From: DASYQD01 sp963846495
GTDB taxonomy: Bacteria > Acidobacteriota > Thermoanaerobaculia > Multivoradales > JAIOJS01
DNA length: 64,000 nt
Direction: 5' to 3'
Assembly (NCBI GenBank): GCA_963846495.1
Contig: CAWJWP010000029.1
Coordinates: 1 to 64,000, forward strand
Shown: one piece after another, positions 1-7,234 of the stretch
How positions within the stretch are numbered: the first letter of the stretch is position 1
Layout of the letters: each line of letters starts with the position of its first letter
Program-made: the position numbers and the translations under genes
The notes under the pieces: generated by a model
Told to the model about the DNA's origin: nothing
Databases searched by the model: none
The model's input: only the letters and a program-made list of their open reading frames with translations

Positions 1-121
1 GGGTCGATGGTCTTACGAAGTCAGCAAGGCTGTGGCGCCCGGAGATGAAGGTGACGATGCCAATGAGGGACGCTACCAAGCCAAGAATAGCCACTACTGA
101 CCATCGTTCCCTTGGCTCCAT
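1..121 (-). CDS. partial small membrane protein, integron cassette 5
   Basis: An open frame on the minus strand starts at an ATG at 119-121 and runs off the left window edge, so only about 40 residues are visible. They read as a short charged N terminus followed by a hydrophobic stretch (V-V-A-I-L-G-L-V-A-S-L-I-G-I-V), which is a membrane anchor or signal anchor. It lies just after the recombination core of the attC at 222-297, in the same direction as the other cassette genes, so it is the gene of the fifth cassette. There is no clear Shine-Dalgarno sequence. The product family is not recognisable from this fragment. Confidence 0.45.
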   Translation of the reverse strand, partial: MEPRERWSVVAILGLVASLIGIVTFISGRHSLADFVRPST

Positions 122-221
122 CTTGTGCACCTGCGCTACTCCATGGCATACGTTGAGAGGTGGAAGGAGCTTAGGGGTTGGTCGGGCGATTGTGGCCGAG
201 ACACTGGTAGCACCGAGCGAC

Positions 222-297
222 GCCTAACGGTGTATGAGTTCAGCGGCGCTGCCCGGGCGAACGCCCGGGTAGCGTCCGCTGCAACGAGGGGTTAGGC
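222..297 (-). repeat. integron attC site 4
   Basis: This 76-bp imperfect palindrome is bounded by GCCTAAC (R'') and GTTAGGC (R'), read on the minus strand. It has a central CCCGGGCG-type hairpin and L'/L'' arms built around GCAGCGG and CCGCTGAA. It is nearly identical to the sites at 950-1025, 1526-1601 and 2793-2868. It separates cassette 4 from cassette 5. Confidence 0.93.
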
Positions 298-304
298 GGC
301 AATC

Positions 305-916
305 TCAGAAGATCCAGCCGCCACTCCGGCAAACGATGTTCCATTGGCCGTCAGCGAGGCGAAAATAGAAGTAGTGACCCTGGCTTGGCTCTGTTGCGAT
401 TTGTGCACGGGCGAATTCGCCCATGCTCTCGACCTGAATGAGGTGCTCGCTCGACTTCCTCGTGGCTTCCCAGGCACGTCGAATGGCGCGCTCTTGCCTT
501 CCGGAGAGTCGCTCTCGCGTGCGGGTCATGTACCAGAGAGTCTCGATAGCCTTGCAGCGGATGCATGCATGGGAACTGGTTAGCATCGTGGCCGCAAGCT
601 GTTTCCGATCCTGGTCAGTTTTGGTGATCTTCCATCGTGCGATCCACGACTTGAGTGTGTCGTCGTCGGAGGCGAATTTGGAGAATTCAGCCTCAGCCTC
701 GGGCTCCTTGAAGTGCCTGGTTGAAAAGAGGAAGAGATCGGATGTGTCGTTGCACCTGGAACCTTCTTCGGTGTCGAGGTTTGGGAGGCGCTCAAGCCAG
801 AAGCGCACTCCTGAAGCAGGAGTCGGCTTCTCAGGCGCCGGTGGCGGGCCGTCAGCCACGACGGCTGTCGTGAGTAGCACGATGCAACACAGGACCGAGG
901 AGACTCTTGGATTCAT
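305..916 (-). CDS. secreted protein of unknown function, integron cassette 4
   Basis: The 203-residue protein begins with a Sec-type signal peptide (hydrophobic core V-L-C-C-I-V-L-L-T-T-A-V-V-A, likely cut after VVADG or nearby). The mature part is mixed polar with a Cys pair (H-A-C-I-R-C) near residue 120 and a C-terminal aromatic segment (Y-F-Y-F-R-L). I recognise no family. It fills a cassette between attC sites 3 and 4, ends 8 bp from the attC 4 core, and runs in the cassette direction. Export suggests an envelope or extracellular role. Confidence 0.7.
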   Translation of the reverse strand: MNPRVSSVLCCIVLLTTAVVADGPPPAPEKPTPASGVRFWLERLPNLDTEEGSRCNDTSDLFLFSTRHFKEPEAEAEFSKFASDDDTLKSWIARWKITKTDQDRKQLAATMLTSSHACIRCKAIETLWYMTRTRERLSGRQERAIRRAWEATRKSSEHLIQVESMGEFARAQIATEPSQGHYFYFRLADGQWNIVCRSGGWIF

Positions 917-949
917 GGGCTTACCCCAACCACGAACGTTTGTTATGCC

Positions 950-1025
950 GCCTAACGGCGTATGAGTTCAGCGGCGCCGCCCGGGCGAACGCCCGGGTGG
1001 TGTCCGCTGCAACGAGGGGTTAGGC
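950..1025 (-). repeat. integron attC site 3
   Basis: 76-bp attC with R'' GCCTAAC and R' GTTAGGC on the minus strand and the same arms as its three sister sites. It differs at only a few positions, mainly around the central GC-rich stem. It closes cassette 3. Confidence 0.93.
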
Positions 1026-1047
1026 GTCACGTCGGGAATGCCGAAGA

Positions 1048-1509
1048 TCAGTCTTCTTCGGCCAGTAGCGTGGTCGTGGAGGGGTTGAGAAGGAGCGTCA
1101 GGCTGTGCCGCCCGTGCTGCCACGTCTCAGGTCGGCGGAGTTCGAACCACGCTCGAACTTGGCCGAGGCCTGTAGCTTCGAGTTGCCGGCGCGCAGCGGA
1201 CTTCAGCTCAGCTGGAACCGGGAAGACACCAAGGGACCACGTGACTTCATAGAAGCCAGTCTCAGCCACAGAGGCACTACCGGTTAGGCCAGGTGAGAGG
1301 TTCCGATACTCAGCGCGAAGTACAGGCAAGGGAGCATCGGAGCGCAGCAGCTGCTGGAACTCGGATGCGAAGATGGTCGGTTTGTCGTAAAAGGCAACGG
1401 ATAGGCCCGGCGCCTGTGGCGTACTGGAAAGCGCCTTACTGAGAAGTTCGGCGCCAATGGGGAAGGCTAGGTTCCTCGGGATCTTGGCTCGGTAACGGGT
1501 GGGGATCAC
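1048..1509 (-). CDS. hypothetical protein, integron cassette 3
   Basis: A 153-residue soluble protein without signal peptide or membrane segment. The likely start is a GTG at 1507-1509, only 17 bp inside the cassette from the attC 2 core and with no visible Shine-Dalgarno, so translation may depend on read-through or be leaderless. The C-terminal half has alternating hydrophobic strands (A-W-F-E-L-R-R, S-L-T-L-L-L). No family is recognised. It is the only gene in the 576-bp cassette between attC 2 and attC 3. Confidence 0.65.
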   Translation of the reverse strand: MIPTRYRAKIPRNLAFPIGAELLSKALSSTPQAPGLSVAFYDKPTIFASEFQQLLRSDAPLPVLRAEYRNLSPGLTGSASVAETGFYEVTWSLGVFPVPAELKSAARRQLEATGLGQVRAWFELRRPETWQHGRHSLTLLLNPSTTTLLAEED

Positions 1510-1525
1510 AGATGTCGTCCGTGAC

Positions 1526-1601
1526 GCCTAACGGGGTATGAGTTCAGCGGCGCTGCCCGGGCGAACGCCCGGGTAGCGTCCGCTGCAACGAGGGGTTAGG
1601 C
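1526..1601 (-). repeat. integron attC site 2
   Basis: 76-bp attC with R'' GCCTAAC and R' GTTAGGC on the minus strand, nearly identical to the other three. The TAA inside its R'' core serves as the stop codon of the upstream cassette gene at 1596-2255. Confidence 0.93.
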
Positions 1602-2255
1602 GTCACCTTTAGCGACGTTCCGGAGGAGATGGCCGAACAAGCCGCTCATTTGGTCAGCGTACCAGGCAATGGCTTCCGACAAGTCGCTGAGCGCCTGAGG
1701 CGAGAGGCGGAATGCGGCTTCGTCCCTCGGGTGAGTGATGGCGTGCCTGCTCTTGAGCGCCTTGCAGAAACAGTCCCATCGGTGATCGGCTAAGTTGACA
1801 TCGATCTCAGAGCCGGCGATGCGCGAAAACAGCCGGTAATTGTGCCGAAATCGGTCAAGCATCGAGGGAAATGTGTCGACCTCTTCAATTTTGCCTTTGC
1901 TAAGCCGGTAGTTCTTCTCGCGCAGCACGGCCTGCTCCGCGAAGGAGAGGGAAGCATGGCCGAGACTGTGGAGAGCGAGTAGCAGCGAGGCCATCAGATT
2001 GATCTCCCCCTCAATCTGTGCGAAGAAGGCGCGTAGGAGAGAGCGCGACCAGAACTGAGAGTCCTTGACGAATTGGAGTTCGTCAGACGACCGCTGCACA
2101 CCGACCTTCTTGATTTCGCCCGAGCAGCGCCACACATCCTCTGAGAGGAGTTCGTGCATGCGCCCGAACACCTGGATCGTGGCAAGTAGCTCCGTCGATG
2201 GCTGGAGAACCACGAGTGCTGCGGGTGACGCCCCGCTCACAGGGGGTGACGCCAA
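1596..2255 (-). CDS. R-x4-H motif protein (HEPN-like?), cassette 2 downstream gene
   Basis: This frame encodes about 200 residues, mostly predicted helical. It carries R-H-A-I-T-H followed by P-R-D-E near residue 170, an R-x4-H motif of the kind that forms the active site of HEPN ribonucleases. The start is unclear: a TTG at 2253-2255 opens the frame, and GTG codons and an ATG at about 2160 are alternatives; none has a good ribosome site. The frame overlaps the preceding MltR-like frame by 170 bp, which suggests either translational overlap or a frameshift joining the two into one protein. The stop TAA lies in the attC core. HEPN membership is an inference from the motif and helix content only. 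Confidence 0.55.
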   Translation of the reverse strand: MASPPVSGASPAALVVLQPSTELLATIQVFGRMHELLSEDVWRCSGEIKKVGVQRSSDELQFVKDSQFWSRSLLRAFFAQIEGEINLMASLLLALHSLGHASLSFAEQAVLREKNYRLSKGKIEEVDTFPSMLDRFRHNYRLFSRIAGSEIDVNLADHRWDCFCKALKSRHAITHPRDEAAFRLSPQALSDLSEAIAWYADQMSGLFGHLLRNVAKGDA

Positions 2256-2772
2256 GTCCGCGAAGAAGCAGGTGGCTCAAGAGGATGACGACGGTGAGTT
2301 TGAAAGTGTCCCGCGGTGAGAGTGGCCTCTGTGGCTGGCCGGGCAGGCTCTCCAGGAGCCTGAAGAACACATCACCGCCCTGCATGGTGGCAAGGTAAGT
2401 GAGACGCGCGATGATCGCTGATGCCTCGTTTTCATCAAGGTCGAGAGCGAGGCGATTGTGGGCGAAGAGGTTCCGCAGCTCGCCGATGAGTCGAAGGTCG
2501 ACAAGCGCAGGCTTGCTAATGAGCCCGAGAGCGTACGCCAAGTCTGTGCGGGCGGAATACGTGCCGACGACACCGCGGTGGTCTAGGAGTTTTGCCGACG
2601 TTTGGCCTTGGACAAAGTAGCGCTGAAGTAGAGCTCCGAGGGTTTCATCGAGGTAGCTCGTCGCGATCAATACGGCCGCGAAGTCTGGCTCATGTTCCAG
2701 GACGGCAAAGAGATTCTTGGATTCGGCCGAGAGCGTCTCGACTGGAGCCGGCGCCTTCTTCTTTGGTGACAT
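2083..2772 (-). CDS. MltR-like (mannitol repressor family) protein, cassette 2
   Basis: Residues about 20-135 match the MltR family pattern: a helical run with L-L-D-H-R-G-V-V-G, then F/Y-S-A-R-T-D-L-A-Y-A-L-G-L-I-S-K, then L-R-N-L-F-A-H. The last element is an R-x4-H motif, also seen in the overlapping downstream frame. E. coli MltR represses the mannitol operon, but distant members often accompany mobile or defence genes and their role is unknown. The ATG at 2770-2772 is chosen because the upstream ATG at 2823 lies inside the attC. The last 50 residues after about 2250 look like out-of-frame sequence, so the true C terminus may be earlier or shifted. Confidence 0.6.
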   Translation of the reverse strand: MSPKKKAPAPVETLSAESKNLFAVLEHEPDFAAVLIATSYLDETLGALLQRYFVQGQTSAKLLDHRGVVGTYSARTDLAYALGLISKPALVDLRLIGELRNLFAHNRLALDLDENEASAIIARLTYLATMQGGDVFFRLLESLPGQPQRPLSPRDTFKLTVVILLSHLLLRGLGVTPCERGVTRSTRGSPAIDGATCHDPGVRAHARTPLRGCVALLGRNQEGRCAAVV

Positions 2773-2792
2773 GAGACGGTGGTCCGGGTGAC

Positions 2793-2868
2793 GCCTAACG
2801 GCGTATGAGTTCAGCGGCGGCACACGGGCGAACGCCCGTGTGCCGTCCGCTGCAACGAGGGGTTAGGC
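2793..2868 (-). repeat. integron attC site 1 (closest to attI)
   Basis: 76-bp attC with R'' GCCTAAC and R' GTTAGGC on the minus strand. The central stem differs from the sister sites (CACACGGGCG/CGCCCGTGTG instead of CCCGGGCG) but keeps perfect pairing through compensating changes, which argues that the folded structure is selected. It closes the first, two-gene cassette. Confidence 0.93.
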
Positions 2869-2928
2869 GGCACTGCGCGAGCGCCCCAAGTCAAATCGGT
2901 GACTGCACTCGGTCGACCAGTTTCTGTT

Positions 2929-3750
2929 CTATGAGAAGAGGACGCGGGTCTTCGAGGTGGGTGAGCTTGCTACTTGGGGCTTGTGGTGACCGGTTGCCTC
3001 GGCCTGTTTCGTCGTGACAGCCAACTCGAAGTCGCCCACGTTCATCCCAGGCGCAGCCACCTGCTCCAGTGCCCAGGTAAAGACGCTTCTCCTGACGCCA
3101 CCGATCTCCTGTACAAGAGCGGTCTTTTCGGGCTCTGCGGCACCCAGGTGAACCGAATTGGAGATACCAGCGTCCAAGATTAGAGCCTTCGTGGTGAGCT
3201 CGACGGACTTGATCGTGAGCCTCAAGGGTTGCGAGTCGAGAACTAGATCCTCGAACTGAACTTGCTTCTCCACACCATCCGCAGGGATTCCCCCGGGAAG
3301 CCCAGCGATGGCTGCGTCCTTAAACAGATCGCCGCTGTGACAGGCATCATAGATGCCCCAGAAAAAGACATCGGAGGGGAGAACAGTCTTAAGGAAAGTC
3401 GCAATCCAGTTGTCCAGGATCAGGGAGGATACGGTCCCTTCGTAGGGTACGAGGGCTTCGTCGCGTCCATCTGGATCGTCAGTGCCACTGAAGTCCGGAG
3501 GGAGTAGCGCCCCGTGGCCCGAGTAGTAGAAGAGTCGTACGTCGCCTTGCTTAGCGCCGATGACGAGCGCTCGAAGGCCGTTGCGGATGTTGTCCGCAGT
3601 TGCGTTTGCATCGCGCAAGACTTCGATGTCGGTGATCCCAAACTTGCCGAGCACGCCCACCATGGCTGAAACGTCGTTCTCGACCCCTTTTAGATTGTTC
3701 TTGGGGTTTGCGTAGTTGGCCAGTCCTACGATTAGTGCTTTGGTACCCAT
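2929..3750 (-). CDS. caspase-like (C14) peptidase, cassette 1
   Basis: The 273-residue protein is a caspase-fold cysteine peptidase. The first strand (K-A-L-I-V-G-L-A-N-Y) is followed by the catalytic His in Y-Y-S-G-H-G-A (His79) and the catalytic Cys in D-A-C-H-S-G-D (Cys137), both intact. Length and motifs fit bacterial metacaspase-like or orthocaspase proteins. A ribosome site (AGAGGAA) precedes the ATG at 3748-3750. It follows the small gene at 3826-4047 in the same cassette, separated by a strong hairpin. In bacteria such peptidases are often effectors of antiphage or programmed-death systems; that role here is inference. Confidence 0.88.
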   Translation of the reverse strand: MGTKALIVGLANYANPKNNLKGVENDVSAMVGVLGKFGITDIEVLRDANATADNIRNGLRALVIGAKQGDVRLFYYSGHGALLPPDFSGTDDPDGRDEALVPYEGTVSSLILDNWIATFLKTVLPSDVFFWGIYDACHSGDLFKDAAIAGLPGGIPADGVEKQVQFEDLVLDSQPLRLTIKSVELTTKALILDAGISNSVHLGAAEPEKTALVQEIGGVRRSVFTWALEQVAAPGMNVGDFELAVTTKQAEATGHHKPQVASSPTSKTRVLFS

Positions 3751-3780
3751 GTGGTTCCTCTAAGAAAGGGAAAGAGAGAT

Positions 3781-3812
3781 GGCCCGGCCGGCCCGAGAGG
3801 GCCGACCGGGCC
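3781..3812 (-). terminator. 14-bp GC hairpin between the two genes of cassette 1
   Basis: GGCCCGG-T-CGGCCC, a TCTC loop, then GGGCCG-G-CCGGGCC. Read as minus-strand RNA the one odd pair is a G-U wobble, whereas plus-strand RNA would have a C-A mismatch, so the structure belongs to the cassette transcript. There is no clean U tract after it. It may attenuate transcription or set the ratio of the two proteins. Confidence 0.55.
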
Positions 3813-3825
3813 ACCCATGGAGTCG

Positions 3826-4047
3826 CTAGAAGCGAACCGTCACTCCGATCTCGACACCTTTCTCCTCGAGAGTCGGAACACCAACCACGACCGCAGCCTT
3901 GGTTGCATTGTATTGAGCCCGGGCATCCGCGAGACGTGACTTGATTGCGCCGACGGCATCGTCCAGGATTGCTTGGAAGTCCACGTCGCCTTTCTCGAGC
4001 ACTGCCTCCTTGAACTTGATGCTGAGTTCGACTTCTTTTTCGGCCAC
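3826..4047 (-). CDS. small protein paired with caspase-like peptidase, cassette 1
   Basis: A 73-residue acidic protein: an N-terminal strand (E-V-E-L-S-I-K-F), a helix around A-I-K-S-R-L-A-D-A-R-A-Q-Y, and C-terminal strands ending G-V-E-I-G-V-T-V-R-F. The start is GTG at 4045-4047, set by a textbook AGGAGGA at 4054-4060. It is the first gene of the first cassette and lies upstream of the caspase-like gene, so the two are probably co-transcribed. Its size and layout recall the small 'trypsin-co-occurring' (Trypco) domains encoded beside bacterial trypsin or caspase effectors, but I cannot confirm that from sequence. It may be an inhibitor, adaptor or regulator of the peptidase. Confidence 0.7.
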   Translation of the reverse strand: MAEKEVELSIKFKEAVLEKGDVDFQAILDDAVGAIKSRLADARAQYNATKAAVVVGVPTLEEKGVEIGVTVRF

Positions 4048-4149
4048 TGTACGTCCTCCTGGCATAGGTGGGGATTTTGTCGGGATCCCCGTCACCCGTT
4101 TGGGAACTGCAAGGCCGTCTGAAGGGACTCCGAGGGTGGTCCGAGTGCC

Positions 4150-4225
4150 GCCTAACCTACTATTCGACGACACTCAAAACCACGCTTCACGACACCGCCG
4201 GTTGTCGCGTTGCCTCCTAACCACG
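4150..4225 (-). other. putative attI site
   Basis: The first cassette begins at a GTTAGGC core (minus strand, 4150-4156) that has no attC partner on the intI side, as expected for attI. A second related core, GGTTAGGAGGC, lies at about 4206-4216. The site sits between the 3' end of intI and the first cassette. The limits are approximate, because attI sequences are not conserved outside the core. Confidence 0.6.
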
Positions 4226-4330
4226 TCTGAGCCAAGGCAGCGTAACTCATTGCATGACTTCGCTTGCCCTCAACTTGCTCATTCGCCACACAACCGTTCT
4301 CGTGTCGTGGAGCCTGTCGTGTAAGCGCCG

Positions 4331-5340
4331 TTATCCTTCCTGCCACCCCATGAGGTCCAGCGGGCTGTGGACGCCGCGGCCCTTGTTGAGCACGTGGGTG
4401 TAGATCATCGTCGTCTTGAGGTGACGGTGGCCGAGCAGCTCTTGGACCGTCCGGATGTCGTAGCCGGCGAGCAGCAGATGGGTGGCGAACGAATGGCGCA
4501 GGGTGTGGCAGCTCGCAGGTTTGGCGATGCCGGAGGCGCGCACGGCGCGCGTGAAGGCGCGTTGCACGGTACGAATCTGTAGGTGGTGGTAGCGCTGGGT
4601 CCGGCTCACCGGATCCATCGAGGCGGTCGCTGACGGAAATGCGTACTGCCACGGCCACTCGGTGCTCGCCGATGGCCACTTCAGCGCTAAAGCGCCCGGT
4701 AGGTAGACGGCAGCCTCGTTCCGACGCAGACGCTCCACGTACAGCTCGCGCACGCTAGCTAGGTGCTGCGTCAACGCCGTCTTACGCTGCTCGGTAGGAC
4801 GGTGATGCGGTCCTTGGCGCCCTTGCCGTCGCGTACGACGATCTGCTCGTACTCCAGGTCGACGTCCTTGACCCGCAGCCGCAGAGCTTCGAGCAGGCGC
4901 ATTCCCGTACCGTAGAGAAGCGCAAAGAAGAGGCGGTACTCGCCGGCGACGCAATCGAGCACTCGCCGCACTTCGTCCTGGGTGAGGACCAGCGGGCGAG
5001 GTCGGTTGCGATGCACACGTATCAGTCGGCCGACGGCGCCCAGGTCGCGACCGAGCACTTCGCGATATAGGAAGACGAGGGCGGCGAGAGCCTGCGACTG
5101 GGTGGAGGCGCTGACGTCGCGCGACGCCGCCAGATGGGTAAGGAAGGCGTTGACGTGACCTTCATCGAGCTCCGCCGGGTGGCGTAGGCCGTGGTAACGG
5201 ATGAAACGCCGAGTCCAGTGGGCGTAGGCGAGCTCCGTTCGGCGGCTCAGCTGGCGAGCTCGAGCGGCTTGCCGCAGCCGCTCCATGAGTGGCGTCGCCG
5301 TTGCTGGCGGGCTCGGCGGCTGGCCGGGGAAGTCGTTCAT
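4331..5340 (-). pseudogene. intI: integron integrase IntI, one frameshift
   Basis: Tyrosine recombinase that inserts and excises cassettes at attI and attC. The N-terminal core-binding domain (S-R-R-T-E-L-A-Y-A-H-W) is followed by the catalytic domain with G-T-G-M-R-L, H-T-L-R-H-S, L-L-G-H and the Tyr in M-I-Y-T-H-V. The IntI-specific insert is present (W-P-W-Q-Y-A-F-P ... H-H-L-Q-I-R-T-V-Q-R-A). The gene starts at ATG 5338-5340. One base is missing near 4782 (after L-P-S-S-V), which shifts the frame; the two halves otherwise join perfectly. intI points toward the cassettes rather than away from them, so this is a reversed integron. The frameshift may be an assembly error, in which case the integrase is functional. 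Confidence 0.92.
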
Positions 5341-5771
5341 CGCGTGTGGGCGTCCTGGGCTGTCGCGCCGGGCGCGCCGGCAGCGCGAGCCCAGCACCGG
5401 CCGCGGCGCGGCTTCGCGAAGTCCCGCGCCGCGCGACGCGTTCGGCGCCTTCCACACCAGACGTAAGCGGTGAGCAGAACCTTGCAGCTGCCGCCCGCGA
5501 GCGATGCGAACGGCCGCGCTCCGCGCCCCTCGGTGTCCGGGACCGAATCGCTGCTCTCATGTAGCCGTCGCCCCGAAGCCGAGGCCGGGCGCCCGGCGGC
5601 GCCCGCGGATGTCGCTGTCGGGGTTCCGTTGACCATACTAGACGGACGGCAATACGGCGTTTCCCTCCGCCGGTCGGCGGCTGTTGCGCGGTCTCCGCCC
5701 GGGCAAGTGCTCCTTCGCGAGCGGCGGCCGTTGCGTCCGAGACCGCTCCGCGCATCGGCGAGAATCCGCTT
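5341..5771. other. 431-bp intergenic region upstream of intI and the B3/4 gene
   Basis: This is the divergent spacer between intI and the B3/4-domain gene. It contains a GC-rich palindrome (CGCGGCGCGG at 5402-5411 against CCGCGCCGCG at 5424-5433, around CTTCGCGAAG). A possible plus-strand -35 box, TTGACC, lies at 5629-5634. I see no convincing gene. Confidence 0.4.
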
Positions 5772-6401
5772 ATGGACGTGGTGCACGAGCTCCCGGGCTG
5801 GGAGCTGGCTTGGTATCGCCTCGAGATGCAACCCGACGCCGTCGAGGCGGCTGCGGCTGCCACGGAGCGCGCCGCGACCGCCGCTCGCGAACGTTTTCGC
5901 ACCGCCAGTCCCGTCGACTTGCCACAGGCTGCCGAGGTGCGGCGGCTCTTTCGGCAGGCGGGAACCGATCCGACGCGCTATCGGCCGTCGTCGGAGGCAC
6001 TGCTGCGGCGGGTGTTGAAGGGCGAGCCGCTGCCGGCGATCCATCCGCTCGTCGATCTCAACAACTGCCTCTCGATCGCGCTCGTCGTGCCGAGCTGCGT
6101 CATGCCCGAGGGCAGCTTCACGCCGCCGCTGCGGCTGCGCCGCGGCGCCGCGGGTGAACGCTTCCAGTCCCTGCGCGGCGATTTCGACCTCGCCGACAAG
6201 CCGCTGCTCGCGGACGGCGACGGTCCCTTCGGCACGCCGATCAGCGACAGCTTGCGCGTCGCCGTGCAGCCGGAGACGAGCCGTGGGTGGATCGTCGTCT
6301 ATCTGCCGGCGGGTGTCGTCGGCGCTCACGAAGTCGAGGCCGAGCTCGACGCCCTTTCGCCGATAGCCCGCCGGACCGATGGCTTCGTCAGCGGACCGTA
6401 G
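5772..6401 (+). CDS. B3/4 (tRNA-synthetase-beta-like) domain protein
   Basis: The 209-residue protein matches stand-alone B3/4 domains related to part of phenylalanyl-tRNA synthetase beta. Typical elements are T-D-P-T-R-Y-R-P-S-S-E-A-L-L-R-R near residue 70 and H-P-L-V-D-L-N-N-C-L-S near 95. The family is thought to bind tRNA or edit mischarged species, but its function is unproven. Its last 23 bp overlap the start of the next gene, so the two form an operon. The ATG at 5772 has little leader and may be close to a leaderless start. Confidence 0.85.
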   Translation: MDVVHELPGWELAWYRLEMQPDAVEAAAAATERAATAARERFRTASPVDLPQAAEVRRLFRQAGTDPTRYRPSSEALLRRVLKGEPLPAIHPLVDLNNCLSIALVVPSCVMPEGSFTPPLRLRRGAAGERFQSLRGDFDLADKPLLADGDGPFGTPISDSLRVAVQPETSRGWIVVYLPAGVVGAHEVEAELDALSPIARRTDGFVSGP

Positions 6402-7080
6402 CCGCAGCACCGGCGGCGACGCCGGCGGCGACACCGCAGGCGCCGCGGACGCGTCGCCGGCGCCTCAGCGCTACACGAGCTTCCCGCGGCCGGTGCTCTG
6501 GCTGGTGCCGGAGGGCGAGCGCGCCGTCGGCGACTCGACGGCCGCCGTGGAACCGTTTTACCTGAGCACGCTGCCGGTCACGAATCGGCAGCTCGAAGCC
6601 TTCACCGGCGCTCGCCAGCGCTCGCCCGCGGCTCCTGACGACGACGATCCCGCCATCGGCGTCGACGTCGAGCTGGCGTCGGCGTACTGCAGCTGGTACG
6701 CACGCATCGCTCGCAAGGCGATCCGTCTGCCGACGGAGATGGAGTGGGAGCACGCCTGCCGCGCCGGCGCGCACACCCGTTGGTTCTGGGGCGACGAAGA
6801 AGCGTCCGCCGACGCCTGGGTGTGGCATCGCGACAACAGCGGCGAGCGGGTGCCGCTGCTCGACGCGAAGCGCTCGAACGGCTTCGGCCTGCACGCGATG
6901 TTGGGCGGCGTCTGGGAGTGGGTGCTCGGCGCCGACGGGCCGGCGCTGCGCGGCGGCTCGTGGCGGACGCCGCTGCGCGAGCTCGGCTGCAGCGAGCGGC
7001 TCTCTGCTGAAGCGGCAGCCGCGCGCGGCGTGCTCGGCGAAGCCGGCTTCCGCATCGCGCGCAGCCTGCGGGGCGGATGA
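6379..7080 (+). CDS. formylglycine-generating-enzyme (SUMF1)-like protein
   Basis: The FGE-sulfatase fold is visible from residue 35 onward: P-F-Y-L-S-T-L-P-V-T-N-R-Q, then L-P-T-E-M-E-W-E-H-A-C-R, W-F-W-G, then G-V-W-E-W-V and the C-terminal A-L-R-G-G-S-W and G-F-R-I-A-R. True FGE oxidises a sulfatase Cys to formylglycine, but many bacterial members do other iron- or copper-dependent oxidations or serve only as binding modules. No sulfatase gene is nearby. At 233 residues it is somewhat short. It overlaps the B3/4 gene and shares its transcript. Confidence 0.85.
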   Translation: MASSADRSRSTGGDAGGDTAGAADASPAPQRYTSFPRPVLWLVPEGERAVGDSTAAVEPFYLSTLPVTNRQLEAFTGARQRSPAAPDDDDPAIGVDVELASAYCSWYARIARKAIRLPTEMEWEHACRAGAHTRWFWGDEEASADAWVWHRDNSGERVPLLDAKRSNGFGLHAMLGGVWEWVLGADGPALRGGSWRTPLRELGCSERLSAEAAAARGVLGEAGFRIARSLRGG

Positions 7081-7234
7081 TGCCGAGCGAGTGGGCTCGA
7101 GGGTCTAGCGGACCCGGCCGCGTTCGGCTAGGTCCACCTGAGCCACCGGTGGACTCGAGTCTTGCCACCAATAGCCCAAGCGGCCGGCTGCGTTCGCTGC
7201 TAGCCGGCCGCCGCCGCGTGACCCCTGCCGCTAC

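Noticed and set aside
45..227. A 60-codon plus-strand frame at the left edge
   Set aside because: It runs against the cassette direction and overlaps the membrane-protein frame on the minus strand.
3826..4173. A longer version of the small cassette protein starting at the ATG at 4173
   Set aside because: It would cross the attI/cassette recombination core, and the GTG at 4047 has a perfect AGGAGGA upstream.
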